A DNA stretch of 64,000 nucleotides. Origin: Mycobacterium kyorinense (GTDB taxonomy: Bacteria > Actinomycetota > Actinomycetes > Mycobacteriales > Mycobacteriaceae). This document shows, one piece after another, positions 40,387 to 48,561 of this stretch. The DNA is taken from positions 29,899 to 93,898 of the forward strand of contig NZ_LQPE01000010.1 of NCBI RefSeq assembly GCF_002101735.1, given 5' to 3'. Positions within the stretch are counted from its first letter, which is position 1. Each line of letters starts with the position of its first letter. The notes beneath the pieces are model-generated. The model did not search any database. It saw only the letters and a program-made list of their open reading frames with translations, and was not told the DNA's origin. The position numbers were made by a program, and so were the translations under genes.

Positions 40387-41544
40387 TTAGCGGGCTGGGT
40401 GGCCGATGATCTCGATGCGGCTGACCCCGAAGGCCGAGAAGTCGTCGCCGCCGGCGCCGCCGGCCGCTGCTGTGGGCATGCTGTTGGGATTGGCGGGTTG
40501 GGTGGTTTTTACGATGGTCAACCACACATGCGAGGCGACCAGCCGGCAGTCGGCGTTCGGCTTTGAGGCACAGCTGGCCGGTGCCACTGGCTGCGTCAGC
40601 AGTTCGCGGCGATCCCCGGTGACCTGGGGAACTTTGGTGTGCTCGGGGTCGTCAAACGACCACAAGCCTCGGCTCACTGTGCGGTAGCGCAGCCACTGGT
40701 CTTGGCCGTCGAGTTCCCTGTCAACCCCTGGCAGGATCCGCACCGCGGTGATGACGTAGGGGCCGTCGAGGGTCAACTCGAGGATCTGTCCGTCGATCTG
40801 CCAGGCACGCACGCAGATCCATGGTTGGTCGCTACCGGGCCGCACCGCGTTCATCGGGTCGGAGCTGGGGGCTGGGCAGTGGGCCTTGGCCGCCTTGATT
40901 GGGATCGCTGCCTCGGCTGGGGCCGGGGCTGTCTCGGCGGGCTTGGCGTCGCTGGTGGGGGCGCCCAGTTGGGCGGTTGGCTGCGGTGCGGGTTGGGTTG
41001 TCGAGGTTGCCCAGACCCCTAGGGCGGCGACACCGATAATGGCTGCGGCGGCGGCTCCCAGTATTTTCGGATTTTTCCAATTCTGGCCATCTTTGAGCCA
41101 GTCTTTGGCTGCGCCGAATTTGTCGGCTATTGCATTGGGTCGGCGGGCGATGTCATCGAACGACATTGCCGCGCTTGGCGCCCGCGCTGGCCCCTCGGCA
41201 GGATTCGTCTCGGCGGCGCTGTCGTCCGGGTCGTCGCGGTCGGCGTCATCGTCGGAATTCAGGTCGGGCGGCGGTGGTTCGGGTGGGGAATCGCGGTGGC
41301 CGCGGTCGGCGCTATCGGATTCGAGCGCGCCCGGTGAATCCTCGGTGTGGTCGATAAGTGCGCGGACCTTGTTAATCGCGACTTCGCGGTCATCGGGCGC
41401 GGCGGTATCGATTTCCTCGGCGCCGTGCGCGGCAAGGCTGCCGTCAATGTCGCAGGCGTCGACTGCCGGAACATATTCAGCGTCTCGGTTGGGCCACTGC
41501 TGTAATTCCGGGTCGGCAAGGATGGTCTGCAGCACATCGCTCAT
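40387..41544 (-). CDS. Single-pass membrane protein with an extracellular discoidin-like domain
   Basis: A 385-residue protein: an acidic cytoplasmic half (about 1-160, rich in Asp/Glu/Pro), a membrane helix near 170-188 (ILGAAAAAIIGVAALGVWATS), an Ala/Pro linker and a C-terminal domain. That domain has WICVRAWQIDGQILELTLDGPYVITAVRILPGVD and FSAFGVSRIEIIGH, which read like a discoidin/F5-8C jelly roll. Cysteines suggest it is oxidised outside the cell. It has its own copy of the transfer promoter motif, so it probably serves the transfer system, for instance in wall or partner contact. Confidence 0.65.
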   Translation of the reverse strand: MSDVLQTILADPELQQWPNRDAEYVPAVDACDIDGSLAAHGAEEIDTAAPDDREVAINKVRALIDHTEDSPGALESDSADRGHRDSPPEPPPPDLNSDDDADRDDPDDSAAETNPAEGPARAPSAAMSFDDIARRPNAIADKFGAAKDWLKDGQNWKNPKILGAAAAAIIGVAALGVWATSTTQPAPQPTAQLGAPTSDAKPAETAPAPAEAAIPIKAAKAHCPAPSSDPMNAVRPGSDQPWICVRAWQIDGQILELTLDGPYVITAVRILPGVDRELDGQDQWLRYRTVSRGLWSFDDPEHTKVPQVTGDRRELLTQPVAPASCASKPNADCRLVASHVWLTIVKTTQPANPNSMPTAAAGGAGGDDFSAFGVSRIEIIGHPAR

Positions 41545-41552
41545 AGATATCG

Positions 41553-41588
41553 ATGCTGGCAGCCGGCACCACGGTTCTCCAGAGCCGC
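41553..41588 (-). promoter_or_regulatory. Transfer-type promoter with CTCTGGAGAACC motif (41544 gene)
   Basis: GCGGCTCTGGAGAACC (minus strand, 41573-41588) is followed 17 bases after TGGAGA by CAGCAT, and 8 bases later by the ATG. The distance from the core to the start codon is 31 bases, close to the other two leaderless cases. Confidence 0.5.
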
Positions 41589-41693
41589 CGCCGGTCCGAC
41601 GCCTGGTGAGGCCGGGGCGCCCGTTGGGGTTCGCTGGGACAGGCTCCCTGGTGGTCTTGCTCGGCGTTTCACGGCGGCTATAGCCTTCTAGGC

Positions 41694-42002
41694 ATGGGTT
41701 TACGGGTTAACACAGACGACCTGATCCGCTTCGCCGAGGCGCATGAACAGGTGGCCGGCGAGGTCCAGGCCGCCTGCCAGCCCGACCCGGCACTGATCGA
41801 AGCGATGACATCCGGCTACGGTCCGGTCGGTGCAGAATTCACCGCCGCCGTCGCCGAATTCCAGAGCGCCTTTTTCGAATCGGGCAGCCAACTATCTCGG
41901 CGTTATCAGAGCCACGCCGAGCACATTCGTCAGGCGTCCGGTCGCTATGTGGCAGGCGACGACGACGGCCGCGCGGGTGTCGACAACTCGACGGCCATCT
42001 GA
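41694..42002 (+). CDS. EspC-like ESX-associated secreted protein
   Basis: A 102-residue helical-hairpin protein. GLRVNTDDLIRFAEAHEQVAGEVQAA and GPVGAEFTAAVAEFQSAFFESGSQLSRRYQSHAEHIRQASGRY match the EspC/DUF2580 family of type VII substrates (a WXG100-like hairpin). The C-terminal YVAGDDDGR resembles the YxxxD/E export signal. With EspG in the transfer operon it suggests that an ESX system works with this element. Confidence 0.8.
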   Translation: MGLRVNTDDLIRFAEAHEQVAGEVQAACQPDPALIEAMTSGYGPVGAEFTAAVAEFQSAFFESGSQLSRRYQSHAEHIRQASGRYVAGDDDGRAGVDNSTAI

Positions 42003-42130
42003 AAACCCCGTTGTGACACCGTGTCCCGGCATGGCCAGCACGGGTGGGTCTCGCTGTGTCCAGACCGGCTGGCGTGGGCTGTCGCCGGCTGGGCAGACTC
42101 TTTGGCTGCAGATCCCGACCGGGCGCCGCG

Positions 42131-42814
42131 ATGGCCGATAACACCTCCGACTTCTTCTCCGCCAAGGCGTTCCATCGGGCGTGTGACCGCTCAGGGATGA
42201 CCAAGAAGGCCATCGCCGCCGCGTTAGGCGTCACCCCGACGACGTTAAGCAGCCTCTACAGCGGGCGCTCCACACCCTCGATGAAGCTGCTGCACAAGAT
42301 GGTTGAGTTCTTCGGCGGCGAACTCGTTGATTTCCTGGAGTTGCCGTCGCGGCAGCGCTGGGAACTCAAGCACTACCGCATCGCGGCCGGGCTGACCCAG
42401 GCCGCGCTGGCCAAGCGACTGGAAGTGGCGCCGTCGGCGGTGTCGGGCTGGGAGCTAGGTAAATATGCGCCGGGGCGGACCCTCATCCCGAAGTTGGCCG
42501 AGCTGTACGGGGTTTCACAAGCCGATATCGAGGCCGCTATCCACGTGTCAGCGCCGTTGGCTTCGGCGGATGCGACCTTGCAGCTGGCCGAGACGGTGCT
42601 GGGTTTCGCCGAGAGCGCGGTCGGCCTGGCGGGGCGCCAGGGGATGCCCGAGCCGGAGCGGCAGGTGATGTTCGCCGAGATCCGCAGCCGCGTCGAACAA
42701 GCCCTATCACTGTTGGCTCCTTTGATTCCGCAGCTGCCCGAGGATTCTCGCTCCCGCGCTGTCTCCCTGGTCAGACGCTTATCCGAGGTCCACGAGGCGG
42801 TAACTTCAAAATAG
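42131..42814 (+). CDS. XRE-family regulator with two helix-turn-helix domains
   Basis: A 227-residue protein. The first domain (SGMTKKAIAAALGVTPTTLSSLYSGRSTPSMKLLHKMVEFFGG) and the second (HYRIAAGLTQAALAKRLEVAPSAVSGWELGKYAPGRTLIPKLAELYGV) are both complete. The C-terminal half is helical and may dimerise. The ATG at 42131 was chosen because it precedes the first domain directly. Facing the transfer operons, it is a good candidate for their regulator, but no binding site can be assigned. Confidence 0.8.
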   Translation: MADNTSDFFSAKAFHRACDRSGMTKKAIAAALGVTPTTLSSLYSGRSTPSMKLLHKMVEFFGGELVDFLELPSRQRWELKHYRIAAGLTQAALAKRLEVAPSAVSGWELGKYAPGRTLIPKLAELYGVSQADIEAAIHVSAPLASADATLQLAETVLGFAESAVGLAGRQGMPEPERQVMFAEIRSRVEQALSLLAPLIPQLPEDSRSRAVSLVRRLSEVHEAVTSK

Positions 42815-43056
42815 TTGTTGCCAACCTGTTTAGCGCTTTGATACCTTCATCTCGTCAGGCCACCCTGAAGACGAAGGGAGCCACCTCGAGAACAAGCACA
42901 AGACCCCGCCGCACGCGGCCACGCTGACACGCGGTTAATCACCGCATTTCATACGCAAAATTTGCCGACCTCATCCGGTCACGCAAATAGTTTCATTTTC
43001 GCGGTTCATTTCTGCGATTCACCTCCATTCATGGCAATTCGTTCGAGGAGACACTT

Positions 43057-43323
43057 GTGCCCATTTCGCCCCCGGCGGGCCCCGAGATCACGACCTTGAG
43101 CGCCGCCATTAACCCCTCTGACCTGCGGCAGGGTGATATCGCCGTGTTCGGCGACCACACCGCGATCATTTCCGGCAACGGCCAACTGATCGGCCCCGCC
43201 GCCACATTGCAGCCACCGGACGAGATCAACGACGTGCCCGGATCGAACGGTTGCTATCGGCCCTTCGCCAGCCCCGCCACCCGACCGAACCGCCGACAGG
43301 AGAACCGGCCATGCACAAGGTGA
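43057..43323 (+). CDS. Truncated copy of a pseudo-NlpC domain
   Basis: An 88-residue protein whose residues 20-70 (PSDLRQGDIAVFGDHTAIISGNGQLIG then INDVPGSNGCYRP) closely match the C-terminal domain end of the 25700-27061 gene product. The rest of that protein is missing. GAGGAG precedes the GTG start, so translation is possible. It is a partial duplication, either decaying or reused as a small single-domain protein. The stop overlaps the WhiB-like gene. Confidence 0.6.
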   Translation: MPISPPAGPEITTLSAAINPSDLRQGDIAVFGDHTAIISGNGQLIGPAATLQPPDEINDVPGSNGCYRPFASPATRPNRRQENRPCTR

Positions 43324-43769
43324 CCAAGCACGTCATGCCCCCAGAGGAAGCCCGCGCGACCACGCCATGCAAGGCCGATCCCGAACGGTGGTTCCCCGAT
43401 GAGCAAAAACCCGACCCCTACGCGGTGGCGGCCTGCTGGTCATGTCACTTCCAGCGCGGCTGCGCACGACGCGCACTGGCTCAACCCCTGCCCGAGTTCG
43501 GCATCTGGGGCGGATACCGGCTTGCGCCCGGCCCGGGCCTGAACCGCACCCGCGCGCAGTTGGCCATCGTCGCCGGTCTGGCCATGGGGCCACCCGCTTC
43601 ACCCGGCAAGGAAGTCGCGGCCGCGCTCGAAGACCTCGCCGCCAAGCCCACCGATCCAGTCCCCGCTGCCGGCGAGCGCACGCCGGCGCGGCGCGCCGCG
43701 GCCCGCAACCCCCTACTCCGGCAGCCCTGCGCAGCAACGCTTCTCGCCCCGGCTGCCAACGCCGGATAG
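43311..43769 (+). CDS. WhiB-like iron-sulfur regulator 1
   Basis: A 152-residue WhiB-type protein. Four cysteines occur in the family pattern: CKADPERWFPDE, then ACWSCHFQRGC with the CxxC and following Cys. GIWGG is the conserved turn. The residues after the turn lack the usual Arg/Lys-rich tail and instead continue into an Ala/Pro-rich extension of about 80 residues. The start overlaps the truncated hydrolase copy. It would bind a 4Fe-4S cluster and act with sigma factor on transcription. Confidence 0.8.
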   Translation: MHKVTKHVMPPEEARATTPCKADPERWFPDEQKPDPYAVAACWSCHFQRGCARRALAQPLPEFGIWGGYRLAPGPGLNRTRAQLAIVAGLAMGPPASPGKEVAAALEDLAAKPTDPVPAAGERTPARRAAARNPLLRQPCAATLLAPAANAG

Positions 43770-43782
43770 GCGGGGCCGCAGC

Positions 43783-44031
43783 ATGGCCATCTCTACGGCG
43801 ACGCTCGCACCTCCCATCCTCAGGAGCGAGCAGTCTCTCAACGACACCGTGGCTTTCGGACCTGCCGGACATGTTTTTCATGGCGGCATCGCGGTCAGCA
43901 GCGACGACGATGCAGCCAAGTGGAGCGGTTGGTGGGTGGACTGCGAATGCGGATGGAGCGGCCCGCCGTGCTCGTCGCAAGCCGCGGCCTGGAGTACACA
44001 CCGGGCGCACCTGGAGGACTGTGATGCCTAG
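43783..44031 (+). CDS. Small Cys/Trp/His protein, possible zinc-binding
   Basis: An 82-residue protein. WSGWWVDCECGWSGPPCSSQAAAWSTHRAHLEDC has a CxC...C...H...H...C pattern that suggests zinc binding. It is followed by an 8-base overlap with the DUF1643 gene. The function is unknown. Confidence 0.5.
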   Translation: MAISTATLAPPILRSEQSLNDTVAFGPAGHVFHGGIAVSSDDDAAKWSGWWVDCECGWSGPPCSSQAAAWSTHRAHLEDCDA

Positions 44032-44650
44032 CCGACTAATGACCGACCTTCAGCTGCATCTGCCGTTTCCCCGCGCTGCTGCGCGCGATTCGTGGGCGGT
44101 GTTTAGCCCGTGCCGGCGCTACCGCTACCGGCTGGTGCGGGTATGGGACTCCACCCAGCCCAGGCTGGGTTGGGTGATGCTCAACAGCTCCGATGCCAAC
44201 GAGCACCGCGACGACCCCACCGTGCGGCGAACCATCGGTTTCGCCCGCGCCTGGGGCTATGGCGGCATCGACATCGCAAACCTGTATGGGTTCGTGTCGA
44301 AAACTCCTGCCGCACTGCATGATCAGGACGACCCGATCGGGCCTGACAACGATGCGCACCTTGCCGCGGTTTGCGCCGACAATGACCTCACCGTGATGGC
44401 GTGGGGCGCGGGCGCCGAGCCTGGCCGCGCCCACGATGTCGCGGTCCTGTTGTGGCGGCTCTGCATTGAACACCGGCGGTCATTGGCCGTGCTGGGCTGG
44501 ACGCTTGGTGGACAGCCCAGCCATCCGCTCTACGTGCCGACGTCGACGGCACCCGAATGCTTAACCACCGCACCGGTTTCGCGGGAATGCCCGGTATGGG
44601 GTTACGCCGATGACCCGCATTGGGCCCAGCTACTGGGGTACGCCGCATGA
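44024..44650 (+). CDS. DUF1643 family protein
   Basis: A 208-residue protein. CRRYRYRLVRVWDSTQPRLGWVMLNSSDANEHRDDPTVRRTIGFARAWGYGGIDIANLYGF is the hallmark of DUF1643, a family found in phages and plasmids and of unknown biochemical role. The start is the ATG at 44024; a second ATG at 44039 is also possible. It overlaps the next gene by ATGA. Confidence 0.8.
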   Translation: MPSRLMTDLQLHLPFPRAAARDSWAVFSPCRRYRYRLVRVWDSTQPRLGWVMLNSSDANEHRDDPTVRRTIGFARAWGYGGIDIANLYGFVSKTPAALHDQDDPIGPDNDAHLAAVCADNDLTVMAWGAGAEPGRAHDVAVLLWRLCIEHRRSLAVLGWTLGGQPSHPLYVPTSTAPECLTTAPVSRECPVWGYADDPHWAQLLGYAA

Positions 44651-45138
44651 ACGCCGCTGCACAGTGCGCCGGGTTGTCGGTGGCCTGGTTAAGTGAGGTC
44701 GAAGTCGCGGCCCGCAGTGGCCTGCCTGGGCCTTTGGTGGCCGAGCTGTTGCCGCAGCTTCCCACCCCACCGCAAATCGGTTACGACCGCACTGCCGCGG
44801 TGTATACGGCCGACGCCGTCTTGAAGGCCCAAATTGCTGTTCTCATGCTCGATTTCGGTATCCGGTATCGCTATGTGCGCGCTGCGGTGCTGCAGCCGCG
44901 CTCAACCGCGCAGCTGCGCGAAAGTCTTGAGGTGTGGCAGCAGTTGCTTGCCGGTAGCCGCCAGTCACGCAGGCCTGGTCGCGTGGCGGCGGGCCGTGCA
45001 GGTCGTTGGCCGGCAGGAGTGTTCGCCGCTGCCTTCGCTGTTGTGCGGCAACCTTTTCACAGCCGTGCGCATGCGCTTTCACGCCCCGATGTCACGTCTG
45101 TGCAGCACATGTTGCTGACAACACCATCCGATAAGTGA
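44647..45138 (+). CDS. Plasmid protein with MerR-like start, unknown function
   Basis: A 163-residue protein whose first 90 residues (WLSEVEVAARSGLPGPLVAELLPQLP; IGYDRTAAVYTADAVLKAQIAVLMLDFGIRYRYVRAAV) look like a winged-helix domain of MerR type. The C-terminus is Arg/Ala-rich. It overlaps the DUF1643 gene by ATGA. Confidence 0.5.
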   Translation: MNAAAQCAGLSVAWLSEVEVAARSGLPGPLVAELLPQLPTPPQIGYDRTAAVYTADAVLKAQIAVLMLDFGIRYRYVRAAVLQPRSTAQLRESLEVWQQLLAGSRQSRRPGRVAAGRAGRWPAGVFAAAFAVVRQPFHSRAHALSRPDVTSVQHMLLTTPSDK

Positions 45139-45157
45139 GCGGACAGGAAGCACGCCG

Positions 45158-45370
45158 ATGTCACTACTGATTTCTGAAAGCGTCGAGACGCGGTGCTTGA
45201 TTTGCGGGCATCTGCCGGGCGAGCCGGTGTTTTTCGACGGGCAGGTGGTGTGCCTTGAGCATCTTGCGCCGTGCGGCGCGTGCATGGGTGGCTGGCGGTT
45301 GCGCGAGGAGCCTGCGTGTGGTCCGTGCACTGCTGTTATTAGACCGGCTTCGGCGCGGAAGGCGGCTTGA
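45158..45370 (+). CDS. Small zinc-ribbon-like protein
   Basis: A 70-residue protein with two or three CxxC pairs (TRCLICGHLPGEP; PCGACMGGW; ACGPCTA), fitting one or two zinc sites. GGACAGGAAG precedes the ATG. It lies one base before the next gene. Confidence 0.6.
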   Translation: MSLLISESVETRCLICGHLPGEPVFFDGQVVCLEHLAPCGACMGGWRLREEPACGPCTAVIRPASARKAA

Positions 45371-45371
45371 T

Positions 45372-45929
45372 ATGCGGGCTTTTTCGCCAACCAAATCCGC
45401 ATACCGGGACACGGCTCGCCATGATGCTCACTGTCGCGCCGGTGAGCTCGTTTTCGCCGAGTTGCGGCGTTCCCGGACGCGGTTTCCTGACCGGTTTCAT
45501 TCCCTGCCAGAAGCCGTGTCGGTGCTCGAGGAGGAACTCGATGAGCTCACAGACGCGGTCCGCGCGAACATGATTGAGCATGCCCGTGCCGAGGCAGTGC
45601 AGGTCGGCGCAATGGCTTTGCGGCTCATCGTCGACCTCGAACCACATGCACTGTCGGATGCCCGTGACCGGCTCGCTATGCAGGCCGCGGTGTCGAAAAC
45701 GGTTCAGTTGGGCCAGCCGGCTAAGCCATTGGTTTCGGCGCATGAGGGTCGGGGGTTTATCCGGTGCCGGCACGAGCAGCTATGTGCGGCACTGGTTTCG
45801 GAGGACATCGAGCCTGACGAGCAGATGCGCAAGGTGGTTTTGGCGGCGTACGGGATTGCTGTGCTGGCGTTGCGGTTCGTCGCTGAAGTCCCCGTTGATA
45901 CACACCGGCAACTGGAGGGCCGGCGATGA
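45372..45929 (+). CDS. MazG-like/phage-type nucleotide pyrophosphohydrolase relative
   Basis: A 185-residue helical protein. AGELVFAELRRSRTRFPDRFHSLPEAVSVLEEELDELTDAVRAN contains the EExxEL metal-binding pattern of all-alpha NTP pyrophosphatases, and EAVQVGAMALRLIVDL the second helix. The C-terminal half is extra for the family. It may hydrolyse nucleotides, but the second metal-binding ExxD is not clear. It overlaps the next gene by ATGA. Confidence 0.55.
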   Translation: MRAFSPTKSAYRDTARHDAHCRAGELVFAELRRSRTRFPDRFHSLPEAVSVLEEELDELTDAVRANMIEHARAEAVQVGAMALRLIVDLEPHALSDARDRLAMQAAVSKTVQLGQPAKPLVSAHEGRGFIRCRHEQLCAALVSEDIEPDEQMRKVVLAAYGIAVLALRFVAEVPVDTHRQLEGRR

Positions 45930-46183
45930 ACACTGACACGGCTGGCAGCACGACACCCGGTGCGGCCCATCCTGGCTGGCTTTTGATCGCCCCCGATAAC
46001 CGGCCATATGCCTGGTACAGCTACGACCGGGTGCTGTCCTATGACGAGATCTCGGCGATGGCGCGGTTTGAGCCCAGTGACAGTGTCCGCGACGACATGG
46101 TCCGGGCTGGATGGGCGGTATGTGCCGGTAGCGGCGTCGAACTCGTCGGCGATGGATGTGCTTTCACGAAGGCCTCAGCATGA
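45926..46183 (+). CDS. Small protein, unknown function
   Basis: An 85-residue protein (GWLLIAPDNRPYAWYSYDRVLSYDEISAMARFEP) with no recognised family. It overlaps both neighbours by four bases, so it is a translated member of the chain. Confidence 0.5.
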   Translation: MNTDTAGSTTPGAAHPGWLLIAPDNRPYAWYSYDRVLSYDEISAMARFEPSDSVRDDMVRAGWAVCAGSGVELVGDGCAFTKASA

Positions 46184-46533
46184 CCGCCTCCTGTGATGGT
46201 GAACGCCGTGGCACCACTGTGCCAGCGGGGTCGGATGGCTCGTTCCCAGGTGGTGGCCGGCGAGGTTGGGCGCTTATCCCTTCCGGATTTGCCGGCTTGC
46301 TGCCCGCGGACGATGACTGCCAGTGGCAGGACCGTGCGCTTTGTTGCCAGACCGATCCTGAGGCGTTTTTCCCTGAGAAGGGGGGATCTACCCGTGAGGC
46401 CAAGCGGATCTGTCAAGGCTGCGAGGTCAAGACGGAGTGCCTGGAGTATGCGTTGGCCCACGACGAGCGGTTCGGGATCTGGGGTGGGCTTTCGGAGCGG
46501 GAGCGGCGCCGGCTCAGGCGAGGCATGGCATGA
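46180..46533 (+). CDS. WhiB-like iron-sulfur regulator 2
   Basis: A 117-residue WhiB protein with all features: DDDCQWQDRALC, FFPEKGGSTREAKRICQGCEVKTECLEYALAHDERFGIWGGLSERERRRLRR. The four cysteines, the GIWGG turn and the basic DNA-binding tail are present. It is closest in look to the WhiB2/WhiB1 group and to WhiB proteins of mycobacteriophages. Overlaps neighbours by ATGA. Confidence 0.9.
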   Translation: MTASCDGERRGTTVPAGSDGSFPGGGRRGWALIPSGFAGLLPADDDCQWQDRALCCQTDPEAFFPEKGGSTREAKRICQGCEVKTECLEYALAHDERFGIWGGLSERERRRLRRGMA

Positions 46534-46952
46534 CCGCCGTTTTGGATGCTGTCCAGTTGCGCAGCCTACTGCTTGAGGAGATCGAGCGCGCCGGCGCCAT
46601 CACCACCGGCGCGCTGGCCGCCCGCCTGCCCGCCAAGGATGTGGTCGTTGATGTGCCGTGCAATCCGGTGTGTCAATACGCAACCCGGTGGAGCCAGGCG
46701 GCCGCGGTCCTCGACGACCAGCCCGGCCGTTATCGGACCCGCGCCCGGCGCACCACGAAAAGCATCTACCGGCAGTTGCGTGTCCTTGAGGACAGCGGCC
46801 TGATTACCGGGCTTCGCGGAACCGGCGCGCGTGGAGTGCTGTGGGTATGCGGCGGCGACGACGTCGACGGCCTGGGCGAGGACTTCGTGTCCTGCGGTGC
46901 CGGCGCTGGCCGGCCGATCATCACCCCAACCTTGAAGGAGGGCCTGCTGTGA
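46530..46952 (+). CDS. Winged-helix protein
   Basis: A 140-residue protein with a helix-turn-helix (LLLEEIERAGAITTGALAARLPAKDV) and TTKSIYRQLRVLEDSGLITGLRGTGARGVLWVC, a wing of the MarR/ArsR kind. The insertion DVPCNPVCQYATRW carries cysteines. Its target is unknown. Confidence 0.55.
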   Translation: MTAVLDAVQLRSLLLEEIERAGAITTGALAARLPAKDVVVDVPCNPVCQYATRWSQAAAVLDDQPGRYRTRARRTTKSIYRQLRVLEDSGLITGLRGTGARGVLWVCGGDDVDGLGEDFVSCGAGAGRPIITPTLKEGLL

Positions 46953-47185
46953 CATGCCACCTTTTTGGCGCTGCGGTGACAACCACAGGGCCAGCTGGGG
47001 TGATGAGATCACGCCGGCTTTGCGGGGTTTGGGACAGCATCCCCAGTCACGCCGGCCTTGTCGGTGACATCGAGTCGCTGCGCTGGGCGCTGGTGGCGTA
47101 TGTGCGGGCACACAAGGCGGCCAGGCGTGATCACACGATCCATCTGTTGACCGGCGAACCGCCAGCGGTGAGGGCAGCGTCGTGA
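46949..47185 (+). CDS. Small protein, unknown function
   Basis: A 78-residue protein starting at GTG, joined to both neighbours by GTGA overlaps. The helix ESLRWALVAYVRAHKAARRDHTIHLLTGEPP is the only structured part visible. No family recognised. Confidence 0.45.
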   Translation: MTCHLFGAAVTTTGPAGVMRSRRLCGVWDSIPSHAGLVGDIESLRWALVAYVRAHKAARRDHTIHLLTGEPPAVRAAS

Positions 47186-47505
47186 CCACGCTACCCGTTT
47201 ACCGGGGCCCTGACGCTGTGCCGCTGATGGCCCCTTCTCTTCGCGGGAAGGCTTGCGCTGCCAAGGATTTGGTGCCGAACCATATTTTGTCGGCCCGTGA
47301 CCCCCAGCGGGGCCGGGTGCGTGGCGTCACCACATACCCGGACGTGGTAGCGGTCACTGTTCACAGGCTCGGCTGCGGCGGCGTGTACCGGTTCTGGGCT
47401 GCCCCAAATGACGGTTGGCGCACGCTTGTCGATGCGGGGCGACGAGCACCGCGGGATGCTCACGCCGCTGGCTGCCCTGGGCATATGACGGGGTGCGTGT
47501 GCTAA
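47182..47505 (+). CDS. Small protein, unknown function
   Basis: A 107-residue protein starting at GTG in a GTGA overlap. LHRLGCGG-like and CPGHMTGCVC segments with cysteines near the end suggest metal binding. No family recognised. The stop is adjacent to the hydrolase start. Confidence 0.45.
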   Translation: MTTLPVYRGPDAVPLMAPSLRGKACAAKDLVPNHILSARDPQRGRVRGVTTYPDVVAVTVHRLGCGGVYRFWAAPNDGWRTLVDAGRRAPRDAHAAGCPGHMTGCVC

Positions 47506-48561
47506 ATGTTCGCCAACGCAACAGGTTTCGATTACACGCCGCCGCTTGGGGGCTCTCGTGCATCGAGGCCAGCCGCCGCCCGAGCCGAAATCCGCGGCAC
47601 CAGGCCTGCGCCGCTAAGCCAGGTGGTCACCACCAGCGATGGGGTGGCGCTGTCGGTGCGTGAGTACGGTTCGTGCACGGCGGCGCGCACAGTGGTTTTA
47701 CTGCATGGCTGCTGTTTGAACCGCGTCTCGTGGAGCCTTCAGATCAGGGAACTGCTCCGCCGGTGGGGCACCGATATTCGCATCATCGCCTACGACCACC
47801 GCGGCCACGGCGATTCCGGGCAAGCGCTGATGAACACCTACACCGTTGAGCGGCTCGCCGCGGATCTCGCCGAGTTGCAGGTGGCTCTTGGGGTTAGAGG
47901 CCGGGTTTGTTTCGTGGGTCATTCTTTGGGCGGCATGACCGCGCTGGCCTACCTGGGCCGACCCGCGTGTGATCGTCCGGTCGAGCCCAAGGGGCTGGTT
48001 CTTGTCGCCACCGCTGCAGGCAGGCTCGCCGAGCGGGGGTTGGGGCGGCTGCTCGCCACACCTGCCGTCGACATTGCCTATGGTCTGGTGCGCCGGGCAC
48101 CAGCGGGCTGCGATGGGGCTGTTCGGGCTGTTGCCAGGCCGATCTGGCGGCAGCTGGCACGGTGCGGGTACGGCCCCGGCGGCATGGGGAGGGCGGCGCT
48201 GGTCGAGGTTGCCGCCGGGGCGATCAACGCTACACCGCTAGCCACCAAGGCTGGTTTTCTGCGGTCTTTGCGTGGCTACGACCAGTATTCGACCCTGGCG
48301 GGCATCACCGCGAAGTGCATCGTCGTCGCTGGTGACGCCGATTTGTTGACACCGCCGTCGCACGCCCGTGATCTGGCCGCCGGAATTGGGGGCGCCACCT
48401 TGGTGCAGATCGCCGGGGCTGGGCACATGCTGCTGCAGGAAGCGCCGCAGGTGATCACCAACGCCATCGATGCTGTCATCTGGGGCAATAGCTGTGACGC
48501 GTCGCAGGGCGGGCACAACACCGCACAGCCGATGCCGGATGCCGCGGGGGCCGCATCATGA
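47506..48561 (+). CDS. Alpha/beta hydrolase
   Basis: A 351-residue alpha/beta hydrolase fold protein. The oxyanion HG motif is VLLHGCCLNRVSW, the nucleophile Ser is in FVGHSLGGMT, the acid Asp in AGDADLLTPP and the His in GAGHMLLQE. The first 50 residues are probably disordered or a late start is used. The fold alone does not give the substrate; lipid or ester hydrolysis is likely. Its position in a plasmid gene chain, directly before a helicase with ATGA overlap, is unexplained. Confidence 0.8.
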   Translation: MFANATGFDYTPPLGGSRASRPAAARAEIRGTRPAPLSQVVTTSDGVALSVREYGSCTAARTVVLLHGCCLNRVSWSLQIRELLRRWGTDIRIIAYDHRGHGDSGQALMNTYTVERLAADLAELQVALGVRGRVCFVGHSLGGMTALAYLGRPACDRPVEPKGLVLVATAAGRLAERGLGRLLATPAVDIAYGLVRRAPAGCDGAVRAVARPIWRQLARCGYGPGGMGRAALVEVAAGAINATPLATKAGFLRSLRGYDQYSTLAGITAKCIVVAGDADLLTPPSHARDLAAGIGGATLVQIAGAGHMLLQEAPQVITNAIDAVIWGNSCDASQGGHNTAQPMPDAAGAAS

